Assembly: GCA_025355875.1 (NCBI GenBank)
Contig: JANXYV010000138.1
Coordinates: forward strand, 28,194 to 92,193
Source: Prolixibacteraceae bacterium
Lineage (GTDB): Bacteria > Bacteroidota > Bacteroidia > Bacteroidales > Prolixibacteraceae
DNA: 64,000 nucleotides
Reading direction: 5' to 3'
A model generated the notes under the pieces. The model saw only the letters and a program-made list of their open reading frames with translations. It was not told the DNA's origin and did no database searches. Of the stretch, positions 18,236-26,340 are shown piece by piece (position 1 is the first letter of the stretch; each line of letters starts with the position of its first letter). The translations under genes were made by a program, and so were the position numbers.

Positions 18236-20244
18236 CTGTTCGATTCAAACAACCTATCGATCATCTTTTTATCCGTCAGATTTGGCAAGGTTACTTTCAG
18301 GTTTGGGTTTTCCTGCATGGCTCGTTTGATTGCAAATATGGCCGGTTCGTTTCTCGCCCAGCTTCGACGGGCGATTCCATTGTTCACATCCCAGTGAAGC
18401 ATTTGCTTCAGTCGATAGTCGGCATCTTCAGAACCATCCAACGTCATTCCGAATCCCCCATTGATGACCTCACCCCAGCCTACACCTCCGCCATTGTGGA
18501 TGGAAACCCAGGTGGCCCCGCGAAAAGAATCACCAATCACATTCTGAATCGCCATATCGGCGGTGAAGGCCGATCCGTCGTAGATATTCGAAGTTTCGCG
18601 GTAAGGAGAATCGGTTCCTGAAACATCGTGATGATCGCGCCCCAAAACGACCGGTGCGCTGATGATTCCATTTCGGATGGCCCGATTGAAGGCTTCCGCA
18701 ATTTTAATTCGTCCTTCAGCATCCGCGTATAAAATCCGGGCCTGTGAACCTACCACCAGTTGATTTTTTCCGGCTTCAGAAATCCAGTGAATATTGTCGT
18801 TGAGTTGATTGATTATTTCCGGAGGAGCATCTTTGGCTATTTCAGTTAAAACCTGAAAAGCAATTTCGTCGGTTTTTTGTAAATCAACCGGATCGCAGGA
18901 GCAGCAGATCCACCGGAAAGGCCCGAACCCGTAATCGAAAAAAAGTGGACCCATGATATCCTGAACATACGACGGATAAGTAAAAGTTCCATCGGCTTTA
19001 GTCACTTCAGCCCTGGCACGTTTGGCTTCCAGCAAAAAGGCATTGCCATAATCCCAGAAATACATACCGTTTCCGGAAAGTTGATTGATGGCATTCACCT
19101 GCCGTTTCAAGCTTTCGCGAACTTTTTCCTGAAAGAGATCCGGATTCCCGGCCATCATCCGGTTCGATTCTTCGAGCGACAAGCCGACAGGATAATAACC
19201 TCCGGAAAACGGATTGTGCAGGGAAGTTTGATCGGAACCCAGATCAACCGGGATATTTTTGGCGGCCAGTTCTTCCCACAAATCGACGATATTTCCGAGG
19301 TAGGCCAGTGAAACCGCTTCCTTATTTTTTCTGGCTGAGTGCATTCGTGCAATCAATTGATCCAAATCTTCAAAAACTTCATCGACCCAACCTTGTTGGT
19401 GTCGAATCTCAACCACTTTCGGATTGATTTCGGCAATAACCGCAACCATTCCTGCAATGACCGTGGCTTTGGGTTGAGCGCCAGACATTCCACCCAAACC
19501 GGACGAAACAAATATTTTCCCGGCCAGTTCTCCGTCACCACGCATCCGTGCTGCATTCATCAGCGTGATAGTCGTTCCGTGAACAATGCCCTGCGGTCCG
19601 ATATACATAAACGAACCGGCCGTCATTTGTCCATATTGCGAAACCCCCAACGCGTTCATTCGCTCGTAGTCATCCCTTCCGGAGTAGTTTGGAATAACCA
19701 TTCCGTTGGTAACGACCACCCGCGGTGCATCCCTGTGCGAGGGGAAAAGCCCCATCGGATGGCCCGAATACATTACCAGGGTTTGTTCGTCGGTCATTTC
19801 CGACAGATATTTCATGCAAAGCAGGTATTGTGCCCAATTCTGGAAAACCGCGCCATTTCCGCCATAAGTGATCAATTCGTGAGGATGCTGGGCAACGGCT
19901 TTATCCAGATTGTTCTGGATCATCATCATGATGGAAGCCGCCTGAAGCGATTTATGCGGGTAATCTTCGATCGGCCGTGACTTCATTTCGTATTCGGGTC
20001 GAAACCGGTGCATGTAAATCCGTCCATATTGCTGCAGTTCGTCCAGGAATTCAGATGCCAATGTGGCATGATGTTCCGGATCAAAATATCTGAGTGCATT
20101 TTGAATGGCCAGTCGTTTTTCTGGCTGGTTTAGTATATCTTTACGTTTTGGGGCGTGGTTGACAGACTGATCGAAAGGTTTCCTTGCCGGAAGTATTTCC
20201 GGAATCCCTTTCTGAATGGCTTTTTTAAATTCGGAGGTGTTCAT
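18208..20244 (-). CDS. hutU: urocanate hydratase
   Basis: HutU converts urocanate to 4-imidazolone-5-propionate in histidine breakdown, using bound NAD+. From the ATG at 20244 the protein has 678 residues, the long form common in Bacteroidota. Recognisable parts are TYGGNGAVFQNWAQYLL, MYSGHPMGLFPSH, GLGGMSGAQPKA (NAD-binding), DLGSDQTSLHNP, and GGGVGWGEVINGGFGM near the C-terminus. A frame open to 20352 would add 36 residues with no family resemblance, so the internal ATG is preferred. No other hut gene (hutH, hutI, or a formiminotransferase) lies in the window, so it is not in a local histidine operon. The C-terminal NPSPK comes from the repeat at 18197. Confidence 0.93.
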   Translation of the reverse strand: MNTSEFKKAIQKGIPEILPARKPFDQSVNHAPKRKDILNQPEKRLAIQNALRYFDPEHHATLASEFLDELQQYGRIYMHRFRPEYEMKSRPIEDYPHKSLQAASIMMMIQNNLDKAVAQHPHELITYGGNGAVFQNWAQYLLCMKYLSEMTDEQTLVMYSGHPMGLFPSHRDAPRVVVTNGMVIPNYSGRDDYERMNALGVSQYGQMTAGSFMYIGPQGIVHGTTITLMNAARMRGDGELAGKIFVSSGLGGMSGAQPKATVIAGMVAVIAEINPKVVEIRHQQGWVDEVFEDLDQLIARMHSARKNKEAVSLAYLGNIVDLWEELAAKNIPVDLGSDQTSLHNPFSGGYYPVGLSLEESNRMMAGNPDLFQEKVRESLKRQVNAINQLSGNGMYFWDYGNAFLLEAKRARAEVTKADGTFTYPSYVQDIMGPLFFDYGFGPFRWICCSCDPVDLQKTDEIAFQVLTEIAKDAPPEIINQLNDNIHWISEAGKNQLVVGSQARILYADAEGRIKIAEAFNRAIRNGIISAPVVLGRDHHDVSGTDSPYRETSNIYDGSAFTADMAIQNVIGDSFRGATWVSIHNGGGVGWGEVINGGFGMTLDGSEDADYRLKQMLHWDVNNGIARRSWARNEPAIFAIKRAMQENPNLKVTLPNLTDKKMIDRLFESNSLIPNPSPK

Positions 20245-20344
20245 AGTTATTGAATTGTGGTTCGCCTTTTGATGCATAGCGTATAACGGTAAAATTGCGA
20301 CATTCCCCGATAATCTACCGTGTGTTTTTATCAGTTTTGCAACA

Positions 20345-20373
20345 TTTGTCAAACGTAAAGTTTATAAATTTTG
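20345..20373 (+). promoter_or_regulatory. candidate promoter of the lemA-TPM cluster
   Basis: TTTG at 20345-20348 and TAAATTTTG at 20365-20373 are 16 bases apart. The second box has one extra base relative to TAnnTTTG. The lemA ATG follows 24 bases later at 20398. Confidence 0.4.
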
Positions 20374-20397
20374 AGAATTAATTAAAAAGTAAATACA

Positions 20398-20988
20398 ATG
20401 AAAAAAACTTGGATTGTTCTGGCAGTTATTCTGGTAGTACTGGTGTTGGCCTACTCGTCGATTAAAGGTTCGTATAACAACATGGTTATCATGCAGGAAG
20501 GCGTGACCGCACAATGGTCGCAGGTCGAAAATGTGTACCAACGTCGTTCCGACCTGATTCCAAACCTGGTCAATACCGTGAAAGGATACGCCGATTTTGA
20601 AAAAGAAACCCTGACGCAAGTGATTGAAGCCCGCGCGAAAGCAACTCAGGTAACGGTTGATCCGACCAAACTGGACGCTCAGTCTATTCAGAGCTTTCAG
20701 AATGCACAATCAGGATTGTCGTCAGCGTTAGGTCGTTTGATGGTGGTGGTTGAAAAATATCCGGAGTTGAAAGCCAACCAGGGATTCCTCGAATTGCAGG
20801 CCCAGTTGGAAGGAACCGAAAACCGCATCACGGTTGAACGTCAGAAGTTTAATCAAAGCGCTCAGTCATACAATACATTCATCCGCACTTTCCCGAAAAA
20901 TATTTTCGCCGGAATGTTTGGATTTGAAAAGAAAGCCTATTTCGAAGCTGAAAAAGGAGCCGAAAGAGCGCCGCAGGTGAAATTCTAG
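20398..20988 (+). CDS. lemA: LemA family membrane protein
   Basis: The 196-residue protein starts with one membrane helix (residues about 5-22, TWIVLAVILVVLVLAYSSI). A long helical domain with the family motifs follows: QWSQVENVYQRRSDLIPNLVNTVKGY, ARAKATQV, LMVVVEKYPELKANQGFLELQAQLEGTENRI, and YNTFIRTFPKNI. LemA proteins form membrane-anchored helical bundles of unclear role. It is the first gene of a three-gene group with two TPM-domain proteins, a pairing seen in many bacteria. Spacing to the next gene is 56 bases. Confidence 0.93.
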   Translation: MKKTWIVLAVILVVLVLAYSSIKGSYNNMVIMQEGVTAQWSQVENVYQRRSDLIPNLVNTVKGYADFEKETLTQVIEARAKATQVTVDPTKLDAQSIQSFQNAQSGLSSALGRLMVVVEKYPELKANQGFLELQAQLEGTENRITVERQKFNQSAQSYNTFIRTFPKNIFAGMFGFEKKAYFEAEKGAERAPQVKF

Positions 20989-21044
20989 ATGCAACTGGCA
21001 ACCAGAAACTTTGTTTATTTTATTTACCATTAACCCGCATATCC

Positions 21045-21488
21045 ATGTCAGTCGAAAACTTTTTCAGTAAAGAAGAAAAGAAACAAATCACCGATGCCAT
21101 TGCCGCGGCAGAGCTGGATACTTCAGGAGAAATTCGCCTGCATGTGGAAGGCAAATGCAAGATTGATGTTCTCGACCGGGCCGCTTATGTTTTCGGGAAA
21201 CTTAAAATGTTCGAAACGGCGCAGCGGAACGGGGTTTTGTTCTACCTGGCTGTTTATGACCGGAAATTTGCCATTCTGGGCGATGCCGGAATCAACAAAG
21301 TCGTTCCTGACAATTTCTGGGACGATATCAAGGAAATGATGCTCGGTCATTTCAAAAACGGGAAATTCGCTGAAGGAATTTCCAGGGGAATCCTCATGGC
21401 CGGCGAGCATCTGAAAGCCAATTTTCCATACCAAAGTGACGATGTCAACGAATTGTCGGACGAAATATCCTTCGAAAAAAACTTATAA
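21045..21488 (+). CDS. TPM-domain protein, membrane-free form
   Basis: The 147-residue protein is a stand-alone TPM (DUF477) domain: FFSKEEKKQITDAIAAAELDTSGEIRLHVE, then LFYLAVYDRKFAILGDAGINKVVPDNFW and GKFAEGISRGILMAGEHL. TPM domains are known from photosystem II repair (TLP18.3) and from membrane-associated proteins; some have acid-phosphatase activity. No signal peptide or membrane helix is visible, so it may act in the cytoplasm next to LemA. The stop at 21488 is one base before the start of the next gene, which indicates coupled translation. Confidence 0.85.
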   Translation: MSVENFFSKEEKKQITDAIAAAELDTSGEIRLHVEGKCKIDVLDRAAYVFGKLKMFETAQRNGVLFYLAVYDRKFAILGDAGINKVVPDNFWDDIKEMMLGHFKNGKFAEGISRGILMAGEHLKANFPYQSDDVNELSDEISFEKNL

Positions 21489-21489
21489 G

Positions 21490-22281
21490 ATGAACCGAAT
21501 ACTCTGTTTAATTTCCTTCTTCCTTTTTTCTGTTTCCATTTTCGCACAGGATATTCCTGAACGCCCGAACCCGCCACGACTGGTGAACGATTTGGCCAAT
21601 GTATTGTCCGATCAGGAAAAACAGCAGCTTGAAACGGAACTGGTGCAGTTTAACGACCAGACTTCCACCCAGATTTGCATCGTGACACTTCCGACTTTAA
21701 ATGGCATGGAAATCTCGGACCTCTCGTTTAAAATCGGCGAGAAATGGGGCGTCGGACAAAAGGGAAAGAACAATGGGATCGTGATCGTTTTCAAACCAAA
21801 ATCGGGCAATGAAAAAGGTGCCGTCTTTATTGCTCCGGGATATGGACTTGAAGCCGTAATTCCTGATGCCATTGCCAGCCGGATTGTCCAGCACGAGATG
21901 ATTCCACATTTCAGGGATGGCGATACATATGGCGGTTTTTTGGCCGCAGCCACCGTTCTGAAAAGCCTGGCTTTACAAGAATATACAGCCGCCGACTACC
22001 AGAAAAAGACCGGTGGACAAAAAGCCGAAAAAGGTGGTGGTGGATTATTTATTGTCATCCTGGTTTTTATCATCCTGATATCGCTCTTTCGAGGCGGACG
22101 TGGTGGTCATTACAACAGCGGCGGCAGTTTGCCATTTTGGTTAGCTTTGGGATTGCTTGGCGGCGGAAACCGTGGCGGAGGTTCTTTTGGAGGATTCTCA
22201 GGCGGTGGCGGAGGCGGCGGAGGTTTTGGCGGCTTCGGTGGCGGAAGCTTCGGCGGCGGAGGTGCAGGCGGAAGCTGGTAG
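21490..22281 (+). CDS. exported TPM-domain protein with Gly-rich tail
   Basis: From the ATG at 21490 the protein has 263 residues. It has a signal peptide (MNRILCLISFFLFSVSIFAQ), a TPM domain at about 30-165 (NDLANVLSDQEKQQLE, QICIVTLPTL, GKNNGIVIVFKP, FIAPGYGLEAVIPD), one membrane helix (LFIVILVFIILISLF) and a long Gly/Ser-rich C-terminus ending GGAGGSW. This is the common YgcG-like arrangement, which places the TPM domain outside the cytoplasmic membrane. A frame open to 21436 overlaps the preceding gene and is rejected because the signal peptide starts at 21490. The G-rich coding end runs into a TTCGACA repeat. Confidence 0.88.
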   Translation: MNRILCLISFFLFSVSIFAQDIPERPNPPRLVNDLANVLSDQEKQQLETELVQFNDQTSTQICIVTLPTLNGMEISDLSFKIGEKWGVGQKGKNNGIVIVFKPKSGNEKGAVFIAPGYGLEAVIPDAIASRIVQHEMIPHFRDGDTYGGFLAAATVLKSLALQEYTAADYQKKTGGQKAEKGGGGLFIVILVFIILISLFRGGRGGHYNSGGSLPFWLALGLLGGGNRGGGSFGGFSGGGGGGGGFGGFGGGSFGGGGAGGSW

Positions 22282-22282
22282 C

Positions 22283-22317
22283 TTCGACAGGCTCAGCTAC
22301 AGTTCGACAAGCTCAGT
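22283..22317. repeat. two copies of the TTCGACARGCTCAGY repeat
   Basis: TTCGACAGGCTCAGC at 22283-22297 and TTCGACAAGCTCAGT at 22303-22317 are direct copies 20 bases apart. They lie just after the TPM stop and before a terminator. I recall this short sequence as a widespread intergenic repeat of unknown mechanism in environmental bacteria. Confidence 0.6.
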
Positions 22318-22340
22318 CTCCGGTTCAATATATAACTTAG

Positions 22341-22387
22341 AACATCCTAAAGGCCTTGCATTTTGTAGGTTTTTAGGATGTTTTATT
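22341..22387 (+). terminator. terminator of the lemA-TPM operon
   Basis: AACATCCTAAA at 22341-22351 and TTTAGGATGTT at 22372-22382 form a perfect 11-base stem with a 20-base loop, followed by TTATTT. The stem overlaps the 3' end of the convergent toxin pseudogene, so it may also end that transcript. Confidence 0.7.
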
Positions 22388-22658
22388 TGAATAGATCAGA
22401 ATGAGTGCCGGTAGCGACAAGGAAAATTATTTTTTCTTTATCGTCTTTTCTTCAGATTAACAACCAATCGGGTTTGATATGGCATTCCCAATAGCCCTTA
22501 TATTTTCCAGCTAAAATATGCGGTTTGTATGATGGAGGCAGCGACCCATTTATTTCAAGTTGTGAAATTGCCTTCTGTAGTAAATCGAGGTTTAAACTGC
22601 GTTTGATACATTATACAACCTCTTTATCAAAACTTTTGGTTGCAATTATCCTATACAT
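22383..22658 (-). pseudogene. YafQ-like type II toxin with two nonsense codons
   Basis: The frame from the ATG at 22658, which overlaps the antitoxin stop, reads MYRIIATKSFDKEVV, then TAA at 22611-22613 (codon 16). It continues in the same frame as CIKRSLNLDLLQKAISQLE, LPPSYKPHILAGKYKGY, WECHIKPDWLLI, then TGA at 22452-22454 (codon 69), then RKDDKEKIIFLVATGTHSDLFK and a final TAA. The ECHIKPDWLLI(W) block and the GTHSDLF end are signatures of YafQ/RelE mRNA-cleaving toxins. Each stop is one base from the expected codon (Lys and Trp). There is no frameshift. The copy should be inactive. It was not visible as an open reading frame because of the stops. Confidence 0.85.
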
Positions 22659-22860
22659 TTGCTTTTTCTCTGAGTTTTGCAAATAAGTCAGCTGCACTTT
22701 TATACTCAGTAGTTTTGCCTGTTCTTTCCTCTTCTATAGCCTTTTTTAATGCAGGAGTAGGTTGTTTTTCTTCAATAATAGTGACATAACGTTGAGTTTT
22801 TAGAAACTCAATCATCTTTTTGGCATCTTGAGATCGCTCGTTAATAATTATTGTCGTCAT
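22651..22860 (-). CDS. antitoxin partner of the broken YafQ-like toxin
   Basis: The protein is 69 residues from the ATG at 22860 (MTTIIINERSQDAKKMIEFLKTQ), with an N-terminal strand-and-helix region like a DNA-binding antitoxin and a C-terminal charged tail (SAADLFAKLREKANV). An earlier in-frame ATG at 22878 would overlap the -7 box, so 22860 is preferred. The stop overlaps the ATG of the toxin pseudogene. The gene is intact and has a well-formed promoter. It could therefore still be made, either as a protein left over after loss of toxicity or as protection against a related toxin elsewhere. Confidence 0.7.
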   Translation of the reverse strand: MTTIIINERSQDAKKMIEFLKTQRYVTIIEEKQPTPALKKAIEEERTGKTTEYKSAADLFAKLREKANV

Positions 22861-22877
22861 GGTTCGTATATTTTGCA

Positions 22878-22908
22878 CAAAGTTAATAATCTACGCTATA
22901 TTCATCAA
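22878..22908 (-). promoter_or_regulatory. promoter of the antitoxin
   Basis: On the minus strand, TTG (22908-22906), 20 bases, then TAACTTTG (22885-22878) match the Bacteroidota -33/-7 pair exactly. The ATG at 22860 is 17 bases after the -7 box. Confidence 0.65.
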
Positions 22909-22988
22909 CAGGATCACTAAATTTTCATATGAGTGGCTTTTACAGCAGCACCAGTCTCAGAAACAGAAATATCTTTCCTTTAAAATTA

Positions 22989-23019
22989 TTGTTTAGCAAG
23001 CTTTTTATTTTTACATTTG
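22989..23019 (+). promoter_or_regulatory. promoter of the 23092 gene
   Basis: TTG at 22989-22991, 20 bases, then TACATTTG at 23012-23019 form a consensus pair with the same spacing as the antitoxin promoter. The gene starts 72 bases later. Confidence 0.65.
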
Positions 23020-23091
23020 AAGATTAGACACAAGGGTTTATGCATTGGATTTCCAAATGTTTCCCCTTTGCCTGGAAACTAATCCCAACCA

Positions 23092-25482
23092 ATGAAAAAA
23101 TCATTTCTTCCATTTATCCTGTTTTGTGCATTTCTTCTCCTCGTTATCCTGCAGGCTTTTTGTCCGTCGCCATTCCCGGATGGCAAGGCTCAGCAAATCC
23201 TCGACAAAGCGGACATTTATAACGCGAAATTTCCGCAGGAAAAAATCTATCTGCACACCGACCGGTCTTCGTATTGGGCGAACGATGATATCTGGTTTAA
23301 AGCTTACCTGAAAGATTCACCAATCCCGGATTGTAACCTGTACGTCGAATTATTGAATTCATCCGGAACGATCCTTCAAAAGAAACTTCTCTGGGCTCAA
23401 AACGGATTGGCTTACGGCGATTTGCATCCTGCGGATTCACTTTCGAGCGGCGTTTACCAGATTCGGGCCTATACCAACTGGATGCGAAATTTTGGAGACG
23501 ACTGGTTTTACCGGAAAGACCTGGTGATCATGAACCTTCGCGACAAACAGCTTCCGGCGGAGATTTCGCGAACCCGGGCAGATGAAATCGATTTCCAGTT
23601 TTTCCCGGAAGGCGGAACCTTTCTTTCAGGCGTCGGGAATAGAATTGCGTTCAAGGCAACCGATCAGCATGGCAAGGGCCTTGATTTTACAGGCAAAATT
23701 ACCGATGACCAGGGAAACGAAGTAGCCTGGGTAAAAAGCCAGCTCCATGGAATGGGAAATTTCAAGCTCATTCCGGAGAAAGGAAAAAAATATACTGCTG
23801 AGGTGACTTTCGGCGATGGTGAAAAAAAGAAGATCAAACTTCCGGCTCCCGAAGAATCCGGATTTCATCTGGCCATTGATGGCAGCGACCCGGCAAGGTT
23901 CAGGATACAGGTTACGGAACATCAGAATGAAGCGCCAACCAATCCCGATGAAGAGTTTCTGTTGGTTGCACAGGCCAATGGAGTAGTTGCCCTTCAGGAG
24001 AAATTCCGACTGAAAGAGGGTTCCTGTCCTTTGGAAATCAGCAAAGACAGCCTGCCACAGGGGATTATTCAGTTTACCCTGTTCGATGCAGTTATGATTC
24101 CACGCTGCGAGCGCCTGGTGTTTGTGAACCACCACGATTTTGTGAAGGTCGAAATCAAACCGGACAAGGAAAACTATCTTCCCCGCGAAAAAGTTGAAGT
24201 GCAATTCAACGCTTTTCCAAAAAGCGGAACACCAGTTCCGGCGAACCTTTCCCTGTCGGTTTTCAACAAAGAAAGCCAGATGGAAACTGCAAACTATCCC
24301 GGAAACATCCTGACCTGGTTCCTGCTCAATTCGGAATTGAAAGGGATGATCGAAGATCCGGGCTGGTATTTTAAGGACGACAGCCTTTCGACACGGCTGG
24401 CTCTGGACAATCTGATGCTTACTCATGGTTACCGGCATTTCGAATGGAAAGCCATTTCCGAAAACCAGTTTCCAAAAATTGACTATCCGGCCGAGCAAAA
24501 TCTCCAGGTCAAAGGAAGAGTGACCACCATTCTTGCTTCTAAACCGGTACCCAATTGCCAGCTGACCCTGATGCTGGTCAAAACCCAGTATGGTCTGTAC
24601 ATGGGAAAAACTGACACACTCGGACGTTTTATGTTCCCCAACCTCTATTTTTACAACGATGTCTTTTTCACAGTCCAGGCCATCAACCAAAAAGGCAAGA
24701 AAAATACGGCCATTGATCTGGATCAAAAATCATCGGTTTCTCCTGATCCCGGAAGGCTGCCCGTGAGTTATGAATATATACAGGAACATCCGGTAAATAC
24801 GATGAAAGTGTTGATTGATGAGAACAAGGAGTTTCTCAGCAAGAAATGGCGTTTAAGCGACACGATCTTGTTGTCGAACGTCAATGTGGTGGCGTATAAA
24901 AAGAAAAAAGGCGATGGAAATTTCCGGATGTACACCGATGCGGATCACGTCTATGATGCTTCAAAACATGATCAGGTTTATAGTAATATTATCGAAAACC
25001 TCGAAAATGACGCTTACATGATTCGGTATGTCAACGCACCATTCTATCTGGACGGAGTTCCGGTTGATCGTGAATTTATTGCCAGTTTGCCCGCCAGTAT
25101 TATTGATAAAGTAGAGGTGGTAAAAATCGGAGCTTTTATGAGTGGCGGTGGTCCGGGAGTTTTTTTCTACCTGAAACGCGGTGAACACCAGCAACTGGAC
25201 AGAAAGGATGCAATTGGAATGAAAAGCGGAAGAATTATGGGATATTCCATGTCCCGAAAATTTTATTCTCCCGCATACGAAACTCCCGCAGCTGAAGAAA
25301 ATAAGAAAGATTTCAGGAGCACCATCTATTGGAATCCTATTCTCAGGATCGATTCAACCGGTGTTGCCAATGCCTCTTTTTACAACAGCGATCTCACCGG
25401 AGAAGTGGAAGTGGTTGTGGAAGGAGTGGCTGCCGATGGAAAACTTTGCCGGGGAGTGGGCCGTTACACTGTGAAGAATTGA
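23092..25482 (+). CDS. large exported protein with MG2-like and TonB-receptor-plug-like regions
   Basis: The 796-residue protein has an N-terminal hydrophobic export segment (FLPFILFCAFLLLVILQAF). Near residue 50 it has EKIYLHTDRSSYWANDDIWFKAYL, the start of a macroglobulin-like (MG2) domain family found in Bacteroidota. Further beta-sandwich segments follow, including VTTILASKPVPNCQLTLML, which looks like a carboxypeptidase-regulatory repeat. Near residue 645, APFYLDGVPVDREFIASLPASIIDKVEVVKIG resembles the plug of TonB-dependent receptors, but no beta-barrel follows. Such proteins are usually annotated only as hypothetical or plug-domain proteins. It is monocistronic, with its own promoter and a strong terminator. 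Function unknown; an outer-membrane or periplasmic scaffold role is a guess. Confidence 0.75.
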   Translation: MKKSFLPFILFCAFLLLVILQAFCPSPFPDGKAQQILDKADIYNAKFPQEKIYLHTDRSSYWANDDIWFKAYLKDSPIPDCNLYVELLNSSGTILQKKLLWAQNGLAYGDLHPADSLSSGVYQIRAYTNWMRNFGDDWFYRKDLVIMNLRDKQLPAEISRTRADEIDFQFFPEGGTFLSGVGNRIAFKATDQHGKGLDFTGKITDDQGNEVAWVKSQLHGMGNFKLIPEKGKKYTAEVTFGDGEKKKIKLPAPEESGFHLAIDGSDPARFRIQVTEHQNEAPTNPDEEFLLVAQANGVVALQEKFRLKEGSCPLEISKDSLPQGIIQFTLFDAVMIPRCERLVFVNHHDFVKVEIKPDKENYLPREKVEVQFNAFPKSGTPVPANLSLSVFNKESQMETANYPGNILTWFLLNSELKGMIEDPGWYFKDDSLSTRLALDNLMLTHGYRHFEWKAISENQFPKIDYPAEQNLQVKGRVTTILASKPVPNCQLTLMLVKTQYGLYMGKTDTLGRFMFPNLYFYNDVFFTVQAINQKGKKNTAIDLDQKSSVSPDPGRLPVSYEYIQEHPVNTMKVLIDENKEFLSKKWRLSDTILLSNVNVVAYKKKKGDGNFRMYTDADHVYDASKHDQVYSNIIENLENDAYMIRYVNAPFYLDGVPVDREFIASLPASIIDKVEVVKIGAFMSGGGPGVFFYLKRGEHQQLDRKDAIGMKSGRIMGYSMSRKFYSPAYETPAAEENKKDFRSTIYWNPILRIDSTGVANASFYNSDLTGEVEVVVEGVAADGKLCRGVGRYTVKN

Positions 25483-25484
25483 GC

Positions 25485-25522
25485 AAAAAAAACCTTCCGG
25501 ATTACTTCGGAAGGTTTTTTTT
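25485..25522 (+). terminator. bidirectional terminator
   Basis: AAAAAAAACCTTCCG (25485-25499) pairs fully with CGGAAGGTTTTTTTT (25508-25522) around an 8-base loop. It lies just after the 23092 gene and also downstream of the convergent zinc-ribbon gene, so it can serve both strands. Confidence 0.88.
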
Positions 25523-25538
25523 GATGTTTGTTTATGAA

Positions 25539-26318
25539 CTAATCGACCACGGTTTCGACTGAATCCAGAATATCCTTATCGACCAGAATGCGTCCGCAAT
25601 ACTCGCAAACGATTACTTTTTTGCGCGAAGCAATGTCCATTTGGCGCTGTGGCGGAATTTTGTTGAAGCAACCCCCGCAGGCGTCACGCTGAACGGTTAC
25701 CACGGCCAATCCGTTCCGTGCGTTTTTCCGGATACGTTTGAATGCGGTTACCAATCGGGCTTCGATGTTGGCTTCAATCTTTTCTGATTTTGATTTCAGA
25801 CGTTCTTCTTCGATCTGTGTTTCTGCGGTAATTTCTTCCAGTTCTTTTTGCTTGCGGTCCAGATCTTCAAGTCTTTCTTTCAAAATCGATGAAGAAGATC
25901 CAATGGCTTCTTTTTTGGTGGCAAGCTCGGTGGTAAATTCCCGGATCCGTTTTTCCGACAATTCCATTTCGAGTTTCTGAAACTCAATTTCCTTGCTCAA
26001 CGAATCAAATTCGCGGTTGTTCCGAACGTTGTTTTGTTGTTCGGTATATTTGGCGATCAGGGTTTCCGATTCCTTGATGGCAATTTTTTTGTTGTGGATG
26101 GCGGTTTCCAGATCTTTGATGTCGTCTTCGTAATTACTGAAGCGGGTTTTTAATCCGGTAATTTCGTCTTCCAAATCCTGAACTTCCAATGGCAGTTCGC
26201 CACGGAGGGTCTTAAATTTGTCGATTTCAGAAACAACATTTTGTAATTCATAAAGTGCTCTGAGCTTTGAGCTGATTGGCACACTTTTACTTTCGTCTCT
26301 AACGTACTGTGTAGTCAT
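25539..26318 (-). CDS. coiled-coil protein with C4-type zinc ribbon
   Basis: The 259-residue protein is a long coiled coil over residues about 25-185 (many Glu/Lys heptads such as LEDLDRKQKELEEITAE). A C-terminal zinc ribbon follows, with CGGC near residue 211 and CEYC near 238 and the linker FNKIPPQRQMDI. This is the widespread CT398/DUF164-type zinc ribbon family; a nucleic-acid or coat-protein role has been proposed for relatives, but it is not established. It is next to the Nif3-like gene on the same strand, a conserved neighbour pair across bacteria. A 22-base gap separates the two. Confidence 0.88.
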   Translation of the reverse strand: MTTQYVRDESKSVPISSKLRALYELQNVVSEIDKFKTLRGELPLEVQDLEDEITGLKTRFSNYEDDIKDLETAIHNKKIAIKESETLIAKYTEQQNNVRNNREFDSLSKEIEFQKLEMELSEKRIREFTTELATKKEAIGSSSSILKERLEDLDRKQKELEEITAETQIEEERLKSKSEKIEANIEARLVTAFKRIRKNARNGLAVVTVQRDACGGCFNKIPPQRQMDIASRKKVIVCEYCGRILVDKDILDSVETVVD

Positions 26319-26340
26319 ACTTATCCTTGTTTAACTGAGT

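Noticed and set aside
23626..24726. Long minus-strand frame of 366 codons
   Set aside because: It lies fully inside the 796-residue gene on the other strand, has no family resemblance or promoter, and its composition is that of a coding shadow.
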